From the NCBI GenBank assembly GCA_964447335.1, contig CAYUSA010000018.1, positions 1-50,959 on the forward strand: a stretch of DNA of 50,959 nucleotides. The letters run 5' to 3'. The stretch comes from HRBIN12 sp964447335. GTDB taxonomy: Bacteria > Actinomycetota > UBA4738 > HRBIN12. Of this stretch, positions 24,364 to 32,097 are shown piece after piece (position 1 is the first letter of the stretch; each line of letters opens with the position of its first letter). The notes beneath the pieces are model-generated. The model did no database searches, was not told the origin of the DNA, and worked only from the letters and a program-made list of their open reading frames with translations. A program made the translations under genes and the position numbers.

Positions 24364-24369
24364 TAGCCT
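24364..24369 (+). promoter_or_regulatory. -10 box (TAGCCT) of the MpaB-like gene
   Basis: TAGCCT ends 7 nt before ATG 24377, favouring that start over the in-frame GTG at 24359. Confidence 0.5.
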
Positions 24370-24376
24370 GGGAGCC

Positions 24377-25264
24377 ATGAGCGGGACGAAGGATCTCGGC
24401 TACTTCGGTCCGGGCAGCGTGTCCTGGCAGGTCCACCGCGAGGTCACGGTGCTGTTCGGCGGCGCTCGCGCGGTGCTCATGCAGGCCGGGCACCCGCTCG
24501 TGATCGCCGGCGCTCGTGAGACCGGCTTCTACGAGCGCAACCCGTGGAAACGATTGCAGCGCACGCTGATCCTCACGTACTCGCTCACGTTCGGCTCGAA
24601 GGTCGAGGCTCAAGCGGCGGCCGACCGGATCAACGAGATCCACGCGCGGATCAAGGGCGTCGACGAGGTCACCGGGATGCCGTACGACGCGCTCGATCCC
24701 GACCTGCTCCTGTACGTGCACGCCTGCCTGGTGGACAGCGCGCTGCTGTTCGAGGAGCGCACGGTCGGCAAGCTCGACGACGAGGGGCGACAGCGGTTCC
24801 ACGAGGAGCAGATGCTCGCGGCCGAGATGGTCCTCGTGCCTCGCGAGATCATCCCGAAGACCGTGCCCGAGCTCCGCGAGTACCTCCAGGGCGTCTACGA
24901 CTCGGGGCTGCTGCGCGTGACCGACTCGGCGCGCAAGGTCGCCGACCTGTTCGCCGACCCGCCGGCCGAGGCCGAGTGGCGGCCGGTGCTGAAGGGTGTC
25001 TCACGCCTGGCATTCGCGACGCTACCGCCCGAGCTCCGCGCGATGTACGGGTTCGAGGTGGGAGCCGCCAAGCGCACCGCGATGCGTGCCACGCTCGGCG
25101 CGACGAAAGGCCTTCGGCCGCTCCTTCCGGGGAGGTACCGATACATCGCGCCGTACCAGGAGTGGCGGCTGCGACGCAAAGGCAAGGACGTGCCGAGTGA
25201 GGTCGACGAGGTCCGGCGCTCGGTCGGCATCCGTCTGGACCGGACGAAGAGCATCCGGGGCTAG
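24377..25264 (+). CDS. Oxygenase MpaB family protein (DUF2236)
   Basis: 295 aa. It begins with GYFGPGSVSWQVHREVTVLF and continues with ARAVLMQAGHPLVIAGA, LQRTLILTYSLTFGSK and YDALDPDLLLYVHACLVDS, all diagnostic of the DUF2236/MpaB family. These include heme-dependent oxygenases such as latex-clearing protein Lcp and MpaB. Conserved histidines (HREV, AGHP, YVHAC) are present. Substrate unknown; in actinobacteria most members are uncharacterised. Leaderless start at ATG 24377. Confidence 0.85.
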   Translation: MSGTKDLGYFGPGSVSWQVHREVTVLFGGARAVLMQAGHPLVIAGARETGFYERNPWKRLQRTLILTYSLTFGSKVEAQAAADRINEIHARIKGVDEVTGMPYDALDPDLLLYVHACLVDSALLFEERTVGKLDDEGRQRFHEEQMLAAEMVLVPREIIPKTVPELREYLQGVYDSGLLRVTDSARKVADLFADPPAEAEWRPVLKGVSRLAFATLPPELRAMYGFEVGAAKRTAMRATLGATKGLRPLLPGRYRYIAPYQEWRLRRKGKDVPSEVDEVRRSVGIRLDRTKSIRG

Positions 25265-25267
25265 ACT
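25262..25267 (+). promoter_or_regulatory. -10 box (TAGACT) of the HAD phosphatase operon
   Basis: TAGACT ends 7 nt before GTG 25275, and its TAG is the stop codon of the MpaB-like gene. Confidence 0.5.
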
Positions 25268-25274
25268 GCCCGGC

Positions 25275-26054
25275 GTGGGGGCAACCCGAGGCGTCCTGCT
25301 CGACATCGACGGCGTGCTCACCGTGTCGTGGGAGGCCCTGCCGGGCGCGGCCTCGACCCTCGGATGGCTCCGGCGCGAGGGCGTGCCGTTCCGGCTCATC
25401 ACGAACACGACGACCCACACGAGGCGGGATCTCGCGACGACGCTCGGCGAAGCGGGGCTCGATGTGCGGGCCGACGAGATCGTCACCGCGGTCGTCGCGA
25501 CCGCTTCCTACCTCCGAGCGCACCACGCCGGCGCCCGGGTGTTCCTGCTCTCCGACGGCGACGCGCGCGAGGACCTCGAGGGCATCGACCTCGTCGGCGT
25601 GGACGATGCCGACGTGGTGGTCCTCGGCGGCGCAAGTGAGGACTTCACGTACCCGACGTTGAACCGCGTCTTCCGCAGGCTCGCCGACGGCGCGACGCTC
25701 GTCGGCATGCACCGCAACCTGTACTGGCGCACGAGCGAGGGGTTCCAGCTCGACGGCGGGGCCTACGTGGCCGGGCTCGAGGAGGCGACGGGGCGCGCGG
25801 CCGTGATCTGCGGCAAGCCCTCGAGCTCGTTCTTCGAGGCTGCGCTCGGGCTCCTCGGCGTGCCGGCAAAGGACGCCGTGATGGTGGGGGACGACGTCGT
25901 GAACGACGTGCTCGGCGCGCAGGCGGTCGGCATCGCCGGCGTGCTCGTCCGCACGGGCAAGTTCCTCGCGACGGACCTCGAGCGCGTGAGCGTCGGGCCG
26001 GACCACGTGCTCGACTCGATCGCCGACCTCCCGGCGTGGCTGGAAGCCCGGTGA
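25275..26054 (+). CDS. HAD-IIA family phosphatase (NagD/LHPP-like)
   Basis: 259 aa. Motif I LLDIDGVLTVSWEALPGA holds the two catalytic aspartates, motif II is in FRLITNTTT, the C2A cap lies between, the motif III lysine is in CGKPSSSFF and motif IV is VMVGDDVVNDV. Length and cap fit the LHPP-like subgroup, which acts on inorganic pyrophosphate or phospho-amino acids, but substrate prediction is not reliable. GTG 25275 is the start (box 7 nt upstream). The stop overlaps the next gene's GTG by 4 nt. Confidence 0.87.
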   Translation: MGATRGVLLDIDGVLTVSWEALPGAASTLGWLRREGVPFRLITNTTTHTRRDLATTLGEAGLDVRADEIVTAVVATASYLRAHHAGARVFLLSDGDAREDLEGIDLVGVDDADVVVLGGASEDFTYPTLNRVFRRLADGATLVGMHRNLYWRTSEGFQLDGGAYVAGLEEATGRAAVICGKPSSSFFEAALGLLGVPAKDAVMVGDDVVNDVLGAQAVGIAGVLVRTGKFLATDLERVSVGPDHVLDSIADLPAWLEAR

Positions 26055-26788
26055 GCGGGCCGGGGACCGATCGCACGAGGTTCGCCCGCGAGCTGTTCGC
26101 GGGGCTCGCGCCGGAGTACGACCGGATGGGCGCGGTGTGGTCGTTCGGGCAGGAGGGGCGATGGCGCGGGTTCCTGGCCTCTCGCGTGAACGCGATCCCC
26201 GGCTCGTGGGTGCTCGACGTGGCGACGGGGACGGGTCTCGTCGCGCGCGAGATCGCCCGGCGCAACCTGCGCGTGGCGGGTCTCGACCAGAGCCCGGCGA
26301 TGCTCCGCCGCGGCGTTGAGGCCGCTCATGCCGAGGGCCTGCAGGACCGCATCCGGTTCGTCGGCGGCCAAGCCGAGCACCTCCCGTTCGGCGACGAGAC
26401 GTTCGACGCGGTGACCTTCACGTACCTGCTCCGTTACGTGGCCGATCCGGCGGGGACGGTGGCCGAGCTCGCCCGCGTGCTCCGGCCCGGCGGTGTGATG
26501 ACCTCGCTCGAGTTCCACGTGCCCGAAGCGGCGTGGGCGCACGCGGGCTGGTGGCTGCACACGCGAGCCGTGATGCCGACGCTCGGCCGCGCCGTCTCGC
26601 CGGCGTGGCACCGGACGGGACGGTTCCTCGGGCGCGACGTGACCGAGCTCTACCGCCGGTTCCCGCTCCCCGTGCAGGTCCGGTGGTGGCAGGAGGCGGG
26701 GATGCGGCGTGTGCGCACGCGCCGGTTCTCGAACGGCGCCGCCGTCGTGACGTGGGCGGTCAAGGCCAACCGGCTCGTCGATGACTGA
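26051..26788 (+). CDS. UbiE/MenG-type class I SAM methyltransferase
   Basis: 245 aa. It opens ARELFAGLAPEYDRMGAVWSFGQEGRWR, which resembles UbiE/MenG (LFDxxAxxYDxMN), followed by WVLDVATGTGLVAREIA (motif I), VAGLDQSPAML and FDAVTFTYLLRYVADP (motif II region) and ELARVLRPGG (motif III). These enzymes C-methylate quinone precursors; here the pairing with a small membrane protein fits that role, but no other quinone gene is adjacent. It starts at GTG 26051 with a 4-nt overlap of the HAD gene and overlaps the following gene by 8 nt. Confidence 0.82.
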   Translation: MSGPGTDRTRFARELFAGLAPEYDRMGAVWSFGQEGRWRGFLASRVNAIPGSWVLDVATGTGLVAREIARRNLRVAGLDQSPAMLRRGVEAAHAEGLQDRIRFVGGQAEHLPFGDETFDAVTFTYLLRYVADPAGTVAELARVLRPGGVMTSLEFHVPEAAWAHAGWWLHTRAVMPTLGRAVSPAWHRTGRFLGRDVTELYRRFPLPVQVRWWQEAGMRRVRTRRFSNGAAVVTWAVKANRLVDD

Positions 26789-27509
26789 GGACCGCCCCGC
26801 GTTCTATGCGCTCTCGCCCGGCGGGTGGCGCGACTACGCTTCGTTGCTGCACCCGCCCTACACGCTCTGGCACCTGTCGTACGTCGCGATCGGCGCGTCC
26901 CTCGCACCCGAGGTGAACCTCGGGTGGTTGCTTGAGACGCTTGTTGCGTTCTTCCTCGCGATGGGTGTCGCCGCGCACGCGCTCGACGAGTTGCACGGCC
27001 GACCACTGCGGACGCGGATCCCGGACCGGGTGCTCGTCGGCCTGGCGGTGATCGGGCTCGCGGGGGCGGTCGCGCTCGGCGTTCACGGGACGTTCGAGGT
27101 CTCGCCGTGGCTGTGGGCGTTCATCGGGGTCGGCGGGTTCCTCGTCGTCGCCTACAACCTCGAGCTGCTCGGCGGAGCGTTCCACTCGGACCTGTGGTTC
27201 GCGCTCGCGTGGGGCGCGTTCCCGGTCCTCACGGCGTCGTTCGCGCAGACGGCGCGCGTGTCGATCGAGGCGGTGCTCGCGGCAGCCGCGTGCGCGGCGA
27301 TCAGCGCGGCGCAGCGGGTGCTCTCGACACCGGTGCGGCGACTCCGCAGGCAGGTCGCCGAGGTGCAGGGTTCCCTCACCCTGAGCGACGGCTCGACCGA
27401 GCCGCTCGACGCGGGTGCGCTCCGAGCGGCCCCCGAGCGCGCCCTGCGGTGGCTCTCGCTCGCGATGCCGCTTCTCGCGGCTGCGCTGCTGGTCGTCCGA
27501 CTGGCCTGA
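26781..27509 (+). CDS. Multi-pass membrane protein, function unknown
   Basis: 242 aa with about six hydrophobic segments. A repeated aromatic start (SLLHPPYTLWHLSYVAIGAS) is followed by VAFFLAMGVAAHALDELHGRPL, whose H-x3-D-E-x-HGRP is reminiscent of an acidic/His metal site of UbiA-like prenyltransferases, though I cannot confirm that superfamily. Translationally coupled to the UbiE/MenG-like gene by an 8-nt overlap. A lipid or quinone-related role is only inferred from context. Confidence 0.75.
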   Translation: MTEDRPAFYALSPGGWRDYASLLHPPYTLWHLSYVAIGASLAPEVNLGWLLETLVAFFLAMGVAAHALDELHGRPLRTRIPDRVLVGLAVIGLAGAVALGVHGTFEVSPWLWAFIGVGGFLVVAYNLELLGGAFHSDLWFALAWGAFPVLTASFAQTARVSIEAVLAAAACAAISAAQRVLSTPVRRLRRQVAEVQGSLTLSDGSTEPLDAGALRAAPERALRWLSLAMPLLAAALLVVRLA

Positions 27510-27604
27510 GCAGGCTGGGTAGTAGATCCGGAATCCCCCAACTGGCCGACAGGCGCCCGATTGACGCTCCCGCGTGTGTGATGCCAAGCTGTTTGCGCAA
27601 TCCT

Positions 27605-27646
27605 CCCCGCCGTCCACCTTCGGGTGCACTGGCGGGGTTTCTCTTT
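27605..27646 (+). terminator. Rho-independent terminator
   Basis: CCCCGCC (27605-27611) pairs with GGCGGGG (27631-27637), with an inner CACC-TTCG-GGTG stem and a T-rich run TTTCTCTTTCTT after it. It lies about 95 nt after the membrane-protein gene and ends only about 15 nt before the NYN gene, so it could also act as an attenuator for that gene. Confidence 0.75.
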
Positions 27647-27660
27647 CTTGGGCAGGGGAG

Positions 27661-28304
27661 ATGGGGGAGACACCCGAGCGGCCGCTGCAGAGGGTGTGGC
27701 TGTTCATCGATGCCCAGAACTTCTACAACGACGCCCGAAGGGCGTTCTACTCAGACGCGGATCCAGGTCCTTGGGGCCAGGTGCATCCATGGGAACTCGG
27801 AGAGCTCCTGATCCAGAAGCGAACGGCACTCGGCGTCCTGCCAGTCGGCTTGCCGCGGTCAGGATCTACAAGGGGATGCCGTCGTCGGGCCGTGAGCCCA
27901 AGGCTTACGGGGCCTTCTGGCGTCAACGCGCCGCCTGGGAGGCGGCAGGGGTCGAGGTGTTCGCCCGGTCGCTTATGTACCCAGACGATTGGCCAACGTC
28001 GAAGCCGACCGAGAAGGGGATCGACGTGGCGCTGGCAGTGGACCTCCTGTATCACGGGATCCGGAGGAACTACGAGGTGGCCATCGTCGCCTCGACCGAC
28101 ACCGACCTCGTTCCCGCTCTTTCCGCGGTGTGCGAGCAGCGCCGGGCTTGGGGCGGTCCCGATCTGGAGGTGGTCGCCTTCGAAGGGTCCCACAAGCGGT
28201 TGCGCGTGGATGGCGAACGGGTCCGCTGCCACCGACTCTCCAGCATCGAGTTCCAGTCGGTCGAGGACCGGACGAACTACCGGAAGGAAGCGCGCCACCG
28301 CTAG
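27661..28304 (+). pseudogene. NYN-domain (LabA/DUF88-like) RNase gene interrupted by a frameshift
   Basis: The first frame (ATG 27661) encodes VWLFIDAQNFYNDARRAFYS, the catalytic-Asp start of NYN RNases, up to LLIQKRTALGV. The homologous reading continues one frame over with ASRLAAVRIYKGMPSS, KGIDVALAVDLLYHG and VAIVASTDTDLVPALSAV, supplying the remaining acidic residues. One missing C in the CC at about 27836-27837 would restore a 215-aa protein. It may be a real mutation, a sequencing error, or a -1 frameshift; I see no slippery heptamer. Family members cleave RNA; some lie in defence or toxin contexts. Less GC-rich than the surroundings, and followed by an HTH-HNH gene. Confidence 0.8.
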
Positions 28305-28450
28305 AGCCTGCGTTCGATGCGCGCCCTCATGGCGCTTCCCCTCTGCTGTCCCGCTGGGCGGAATCGCAGAAGGAAAGGCGGCCACGGCTTCATCTACGAT
28401 TGGGAGGGCTCCGATGAGGAGGGGCATCTCTCAAGCGGGGGGATCCAGAG

Positions 28451-29104
28451 ATGAAACAGGATCAACAGTCCGCGACGGAGACGCCCGACGACGACGACTC
28501 CATCCTCCGTGTGTTCGTGGATCACCTGATGCCCTTGCTCAAGCCCTACGAGACAACGCTCTACCTGTACCTGCTGCGATGCACTCGTCTCGACGGGCGC
28601 GCTGCGACTAGGATCGGAATCCGAACGATCTCCCGCGACTGCGGAGTGGGGACCCGGTCAAGCTCAGGAGGGAACCAGCAGCACATCAGGGAAGTTCTCC
28701 GAGCGCTCGAAGCCAAGGGCTGTCTGGAGGTGGGCGACCGGACTCGTGAAGGGACGTCCTACACGGTTCGTCTTCCGTTGGAGGTCGCCGCTGCGTGGGA
28801 GCAGATGCTCGCTGCTACCGCGCCCGCCAAACCAAAGGACTTCTATCGAGATCCGGAACTGCGGAAGGGCCTGTTCGAGCGGGACGAGTGGGTCTGCCAC
28901 TACTGCGGTGAGCGGGTGACCGAAGAGAACGCCACGCTCGATCATCTCGTGCCGGTATCGAAAGATGGTGCTGACTCTGCGGAGAACCTGGTAACCGCTT
29001 GCTTGCTCTGCAACTCCCTGAAGTCCGGCAAGACCTACGAGGAAGCTGCCCCGCTCATCCTCGCCTCGATCCGGGATCGACGATCGCGCGCCAAGCCAGA
29101 ATGA
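28451..29104 (+). CDS. Helix-turn-helix protein with C-terminal HNH endonuclease domain
   Basis: 217 aa. The N-terminal half (about 20-120: LKPYETTLYLYLLRCTRLDG, IRTISRDCGVG, IREVLRALEAKGCLEVGDRT) is a winged helix similar to replication-initiator or plasmid-type DNA-binding domains. After a linker, YRDPELRKGLFERDEWVCHYC opens an HNH domain with CxxC...DHLVPVSKDG...CLLCN, i.e. four zinc-binding cysteines and the catalytic His. It probably nicks or cuts DNA. A possible -10, TACGAT (28395-28400), lies upstream, with a GGGGGGA ribosome-binding site. With the NYN gene it forms a low-GC cassette that looks transferred; partner function is unknown. Confidence 0.85.
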   Translation: MKQDQQSATETPDDDDSILRVFVDHLMPLLKPYETTLYLYLLRCTRLDGRAATRIGIRTISRDCGVGTRSSSGGNQQHIREVLRALEAKGCLEVGDRTREGTSYTVRLPLEVAAAWEQMLAATAPAKPKDFYRDPELRKGLFERDEWVCHYCGERVTEENATLDHLVPVSKDGADSAENLVTACLLCNSLKSGKTYEEAAPLILASIRDRRSRAKPE

Positions 29105-29108
29105 ACGG

Positions 29109-31037
29109 CTATCCGCCGGCCACGACCTCGAGCAGCTCATCGGCGTAGCGTTCGAGCTTCGTGGGCCCGATGCCCGAGATCGTGGCGAGCGCGGCTCGGC
29201 TGTCCGGACGCTCCTCGGCGATCGCGGCGAGCGTCGCGTCGTGGAACACGACGTAGGCCGGCACGCCGTCGGCCTGCGCGCGGAGCCGCCGCCATTCGCG
29301 GAGGCGGTCGAAGAGCGGACCGCGCGGGGGAGTGGCGACGCGCTCGCGTCTCGGTGCGGAGGCCGTGACCGGTGCTGGTGCCGCGACGCCGAGCTCGGCC
29401 AGGAACGGGCTCGGCTGCGTGCGGGGCTCGGCGGGCCAGGACAAGAAGAGGTGCGTCCGGGCGCGCGTGATGCCGACGTACAGGAGCCGACGCTCCTCGA
29501 CCGGGTCGGCCGCCGCCCGGCCCGAGCGGAACGGCAGCTCTTTGTCCAGGAGCCTCGGCAGGAACACCGCGTCGAACTCGAGTCCCTTCGCACGGTGGTA
29601 GGTGAGCAGGTTCACGCCGCGTCCCGACTCTTGGGTGGAGAACCGCGCCGCGAGCTCGGCGACGAAGCCGGCGACGTCGCCCTGCGGATGCGCGGCCACG
29701 AACTCGGCGGCGAGGGCGCGGAGCCGGCCGAGGTCGGCCTGTCGCGTGACCTCCTCGGCGTCGTCGGGCTCGGCGACGGGGTCGTAGCCGACGGCGTCCG
29801 TGGCCTGCTCGACGGCCTGCACCACGTCGACATCCGGTGCGGCCCGCCGCAGCCGGGCGAGGACCGACCGAGGCCCGGGCCGGCGCATGAAGGAGCCGTC
29901 GCGCACCTGGTAGGGGATGCCGGCGGCGGCGAACGCCTCCTCATACGGCTCGGAGCGGGCGTTGATCCGGTATAGGACGGCCATCTCCTCGAACACGGTG
30001 CCCTCGGAGCGCAGGCGGCGGACCTCGCCGACGACGAAGCCGACCTCGGCGCTCCCGTCGGGGAGGGCTCGGGCGGTCGGGCTCGGGCCGTCGTCGTGCG
30101 TCGCCCGGAGCTCCATGCGGAAGCCGCCGAGGTGCTCGCCGAGCGCGTTCGCGACGGTGAGGACCTGCGGCGTGGAGCGGTAGTTCTCCTCGAGTCGGAC
30201 CACGGTGGCCGCGGGGTAGCGCTCGGGGAAGGACAAGAGGTACTCGGGCGAGGCGCCGGTGAACGAGTAGATGGTCTGGTGGTCGTCGCCGACGACACAG
30301 ACCTCGCGGCGCTCGCCGAGCCAGCGCTCGAGCAGGGCCTGCTGGAGCGGGTTCACGTCCTGGTACTCGTCCACGGTGAACGCGTGGAAGCGCTCGCGGA
30401 CGCGCTCGGCCGCGTGGGGGTGCTCGTCGAACATCCGCACGGCGAGGCCGAGCATGTCCTCGAAGTCGATCCGGCCCGTGCGCTGCTTCCGTCGCTCGTA
30501 GCCCTCGTAGATCCGGTGCATGAGCTCGGCGGGGATCGGCGGCTCGTGGCCGGTGCGTTCGAGCTCGCCGAGATACGCCTCGGGCGGGACCATCCGGTTC
30601 TTCGCCCACTCGATCTCGTTCGCGAGCTCGCGGCGCGGCATGAACCGGTGCGGCGGTGGGAGCGCATTCGCCAGCGAGGAGATCAGCAGCGCCTTCGAGT
30701 CGAGCACGTCCGGGAGCGGCTCGCCGGTCGCTTCGGGCCACCAGCGCGAGAGCTGCGACAGCCCGGCCGCGTGGAACGTTCTCGCCTCGACCCCCTCGAC
30801 GCCGAGCTGCGCGAGGCGCTGCTTCAGCTCGCCGGCCGCTTTCTCGGTGAACGTGACCGCGAGGATCGCCGACGCGGGGAAGGTTCCCGAGGCCACCTGG
30901 TAGGCGATGCGGTGAGTGATCGTGGTGGTCTTCCCGGTCCCGGCGCCGGCGAGGATGGCAACGGGCCCGCGCACGGCCATCGCCGCCTGCCGCTGCGCGG
31001 GGTTCAACCCCGCGAGGATCTCCTCGGCCCCTCGCAT
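29109..31037 (-). CDS. uvrD2: UvrD/PcrA-type DNA helicase with C-terminal HRDC-like domain (UvrD2-like)
   Basis: 642 aa. Walker A GAGTGKT (31-37), LAVTFTEKAAGELKQRL, motif II TVDEYQDVNPLQ, motif III VGDDHQTIYSFTGA, LTYHRAKGLEFDAVFLPRL and RRLLYVGITRARTHLFLSW are all intact, so it should be an active 3'-5' helicase. Residues about 570-642 (REWRRLRAQADGVPAYVVFHD, then ALATISGIGPTKLERYADELL) are an HRDC domain, found in actinobacterial UvrD2. Start ATG 31037 has TAGGCT 7 nt upstream. Longer upstream readings in this frame cross the truncated SMP-30 region and are not coding. Confidence 0.88.
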   Translation of the reverse strand: MRGAEEILAGLNPAQRQAAMAVRGPVAILAGAGTGKTTTITHRIAYQVASGTFPASAILAVTFTEKAAGELKQRLAQLGVEGVEARTFHAAGLSQLSRWWPEATGEPLPDVLDSKALLISSLANALPPPHRFMPRRELANEIEWAKNRMVPPEAYLGELERTGHEPPIPAELMHRIYEGYERRKQRTGRIDFEDMLGLAVRMFDEHPHAAERVRERFHAFTVDEYQDVNPLQQALLERWLGERREVCVVGDDHQTIYSFTGASPEYLLSFPERYPAATVVRLEENYRSTPQVLTVANALGEHLGGFRMELRATHDDGPSPTARALPDGSAEVGFVVGEVRRLRSEGTVFEEMAVLYRINARSEPYEEAFAAAGIPYQVRDGSFMRRPGPRSVLARLRRAAPDVDVVQAVEQATDAVGYDPVAEPDDAEEVTRQADLGRLRALAAEFVAAHPQGDVAGFVAELAARFSTQESGRGVNLLTYHRAKGLEFDAVFLPRLLDKELPFRSGRAAADPVEERRLLYVGITRARTHLFLSWPAEPRTQPSPFLAELGVAAPAPVTASAPRRERVATPPRGPLFDRLREWRRLRAQADGVPAYVVFHDATLAAIAEERPDSRAALATISGIGPTKLERYADELLEVVAGG

Positions 31038-31044
31038 CGCGCGG

Positions 31045-31050
31045 AGCCTA
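31045..31050 (-). promoter_or_regulatory. -10 box (TAGGCT) of uvrD2
   Basis: TAGGCT ends 7 nt before ATG 31037; leaderless start predicted. Confidence 0.5.
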
Positions 31051-31099
31051 GCAGCGCCCCCCGACGGGCCGATCCTGCTCGACCGCGGCCAGGGGCGAC

Positions 31100-31748
31100 C
31101 TATGAGGACGGGTACCGGAGCGGGAGGCCGTGCATCCCCGCATCGGTCACGACGAGCGACCAGCCGCCGAGGCTCGAAACGACGAGGAGCTCGAGGTCGT
31201 CGCCCATGAACGCGACGTTCGCCGGCTGGTTGAGGACGACCCCGTCGGGATCCTCGGCCAGCACCGCGACCGTGCCATCGGGCGCGACGACGTACAGACG
31301 GTCCGGCCGGTAACACCCGACCACCATCGTGCCGTCGACGGCCAGCGCCATCTCGTCCGGTTGCGAGCCCACGAGCGACGCGGCGACGGCGGGCGGTCCG
31401 GCGGCGCCGTCGTCCGCGATCGGGATGCCGACGATCTCGCGCCCGTGGGACTCGACGACGAACAGCGTCCCGCCGTCGGCCGACAGGCAGCAGCCGTTCG
31501 GGAACCGCGGGACCGCGTCGGTCCAGACGGTGGTCTGCCCGTCCGGCGCTACCCGGTAGATGAGTCCGTCGTCCGCGCCCCACTCGCCCGAGTCCGTCAC
31601 GTACAGGTTGCCGACGTCGTCGAACGCAGCGAAGTTCGGGACGCGCATCGGGCGCTCGGCGGTGCCCGCCGACCACATCGAGACCTCACCCGCGACCGAG
31701 AGCCGCATCACCGCGGCGTTCCCGAAGTCGCAGGCGTAGACGTTGCCC
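31100..31748 (-). pseudogene. 5'-truncated SMP-30/gluconolactonase-like beta-propeller gene
   Basis: About 215 codons remain. Repeated blade motifs are visible: NVYACDFGNAAVMRLS, NLYVTDSGEWGADDG, GLIYRVAPDGQ, PRFPNGCCLSADGGTLFVVES and PANVAFMGDD. Full-length family members are about 290-310 aa, so the N-terminal blades are missing. The open frame continues without an upstream start to about 31748, where homology ends abruptly and a PotC-like permease fragment begins on the other strand. Downstream ATG codons (31711) exist, but the product would lack part of the propeller and of the metal site. Probably non-functional. Confidence 0.7.
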
Positions 31749-32040
31749 CGCCGAGACCTTCCGGCGCGTGACGCTGCCGCTCCTCGTGCCGTCGATCGTC
31801 TCGTCGTTCCTGGTCGCGTTCACGCTCTCGTTCGACGAGTTCGCGATCGCCTCGTTCCTCACGACACGGAGCTTGACCTGGCCCGTGTACTTGTTCGCGC
31901 AACTGCGGTTCCCCGTCTTGCTCCCGCAGCTGATCGCGGTGTCGGTGATCGTGATGACGCTGTCCATCGCGGTCGTGGTCGCCGCCGAGGCGTTCCGCCA
32001 GCGCGCCGAGCGCCACCTCGACTTCGCTCCTCCCGCCTGA
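31747..32040 (+). pseudogene. 5'-truncated PotC-like ABC transporter permease gene
   Basis: 97 codons encode the C-terminal part of a spermidine/putrescine-type permease: PAETFRRVTLPLLVPSIVSS (the EAA-loop region), then AFTLSFDEFAIASFLTT and LFAQLRFPVLLPQLIAVSV. Complete PotC-like proteins are about 260-280 aa; the upstream helices are absent, as are the partner genes (ATPase, PotB, binding protein). GTG 31768 could start a 90-aa peptide but it would lack the ATPase contact helix. The sequence begins exactly where the SMP-30 homology ends on the opposite strand. Confidence 0.72.
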
Positions 32041-32084
32041 GGCCCTCCCGCCCGAGGCCCGGCGATGCTCGACCGAGGTCGGGG

Positions 32085-32090
32085 TACCCT
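32085..32090 (+). promoter_or_regulatory. -10 box (TACCCT) of the MoxR-type ATPase gene
   Basis: TACCCT ends 7 nt before ATG 32098, favouring it over ATG 32065 and predicting a leaderless mRNA. Confidence 0.5.
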
Positions 32091-32097
32091 GGTCGCC

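Noticed and set aside
27661..28304. Programmed frameshift in the NYN gene
   Set aside because: No slippery heptamer or downstream pseudoknot is apparent; a one-base loss or sequencing error is simpler.
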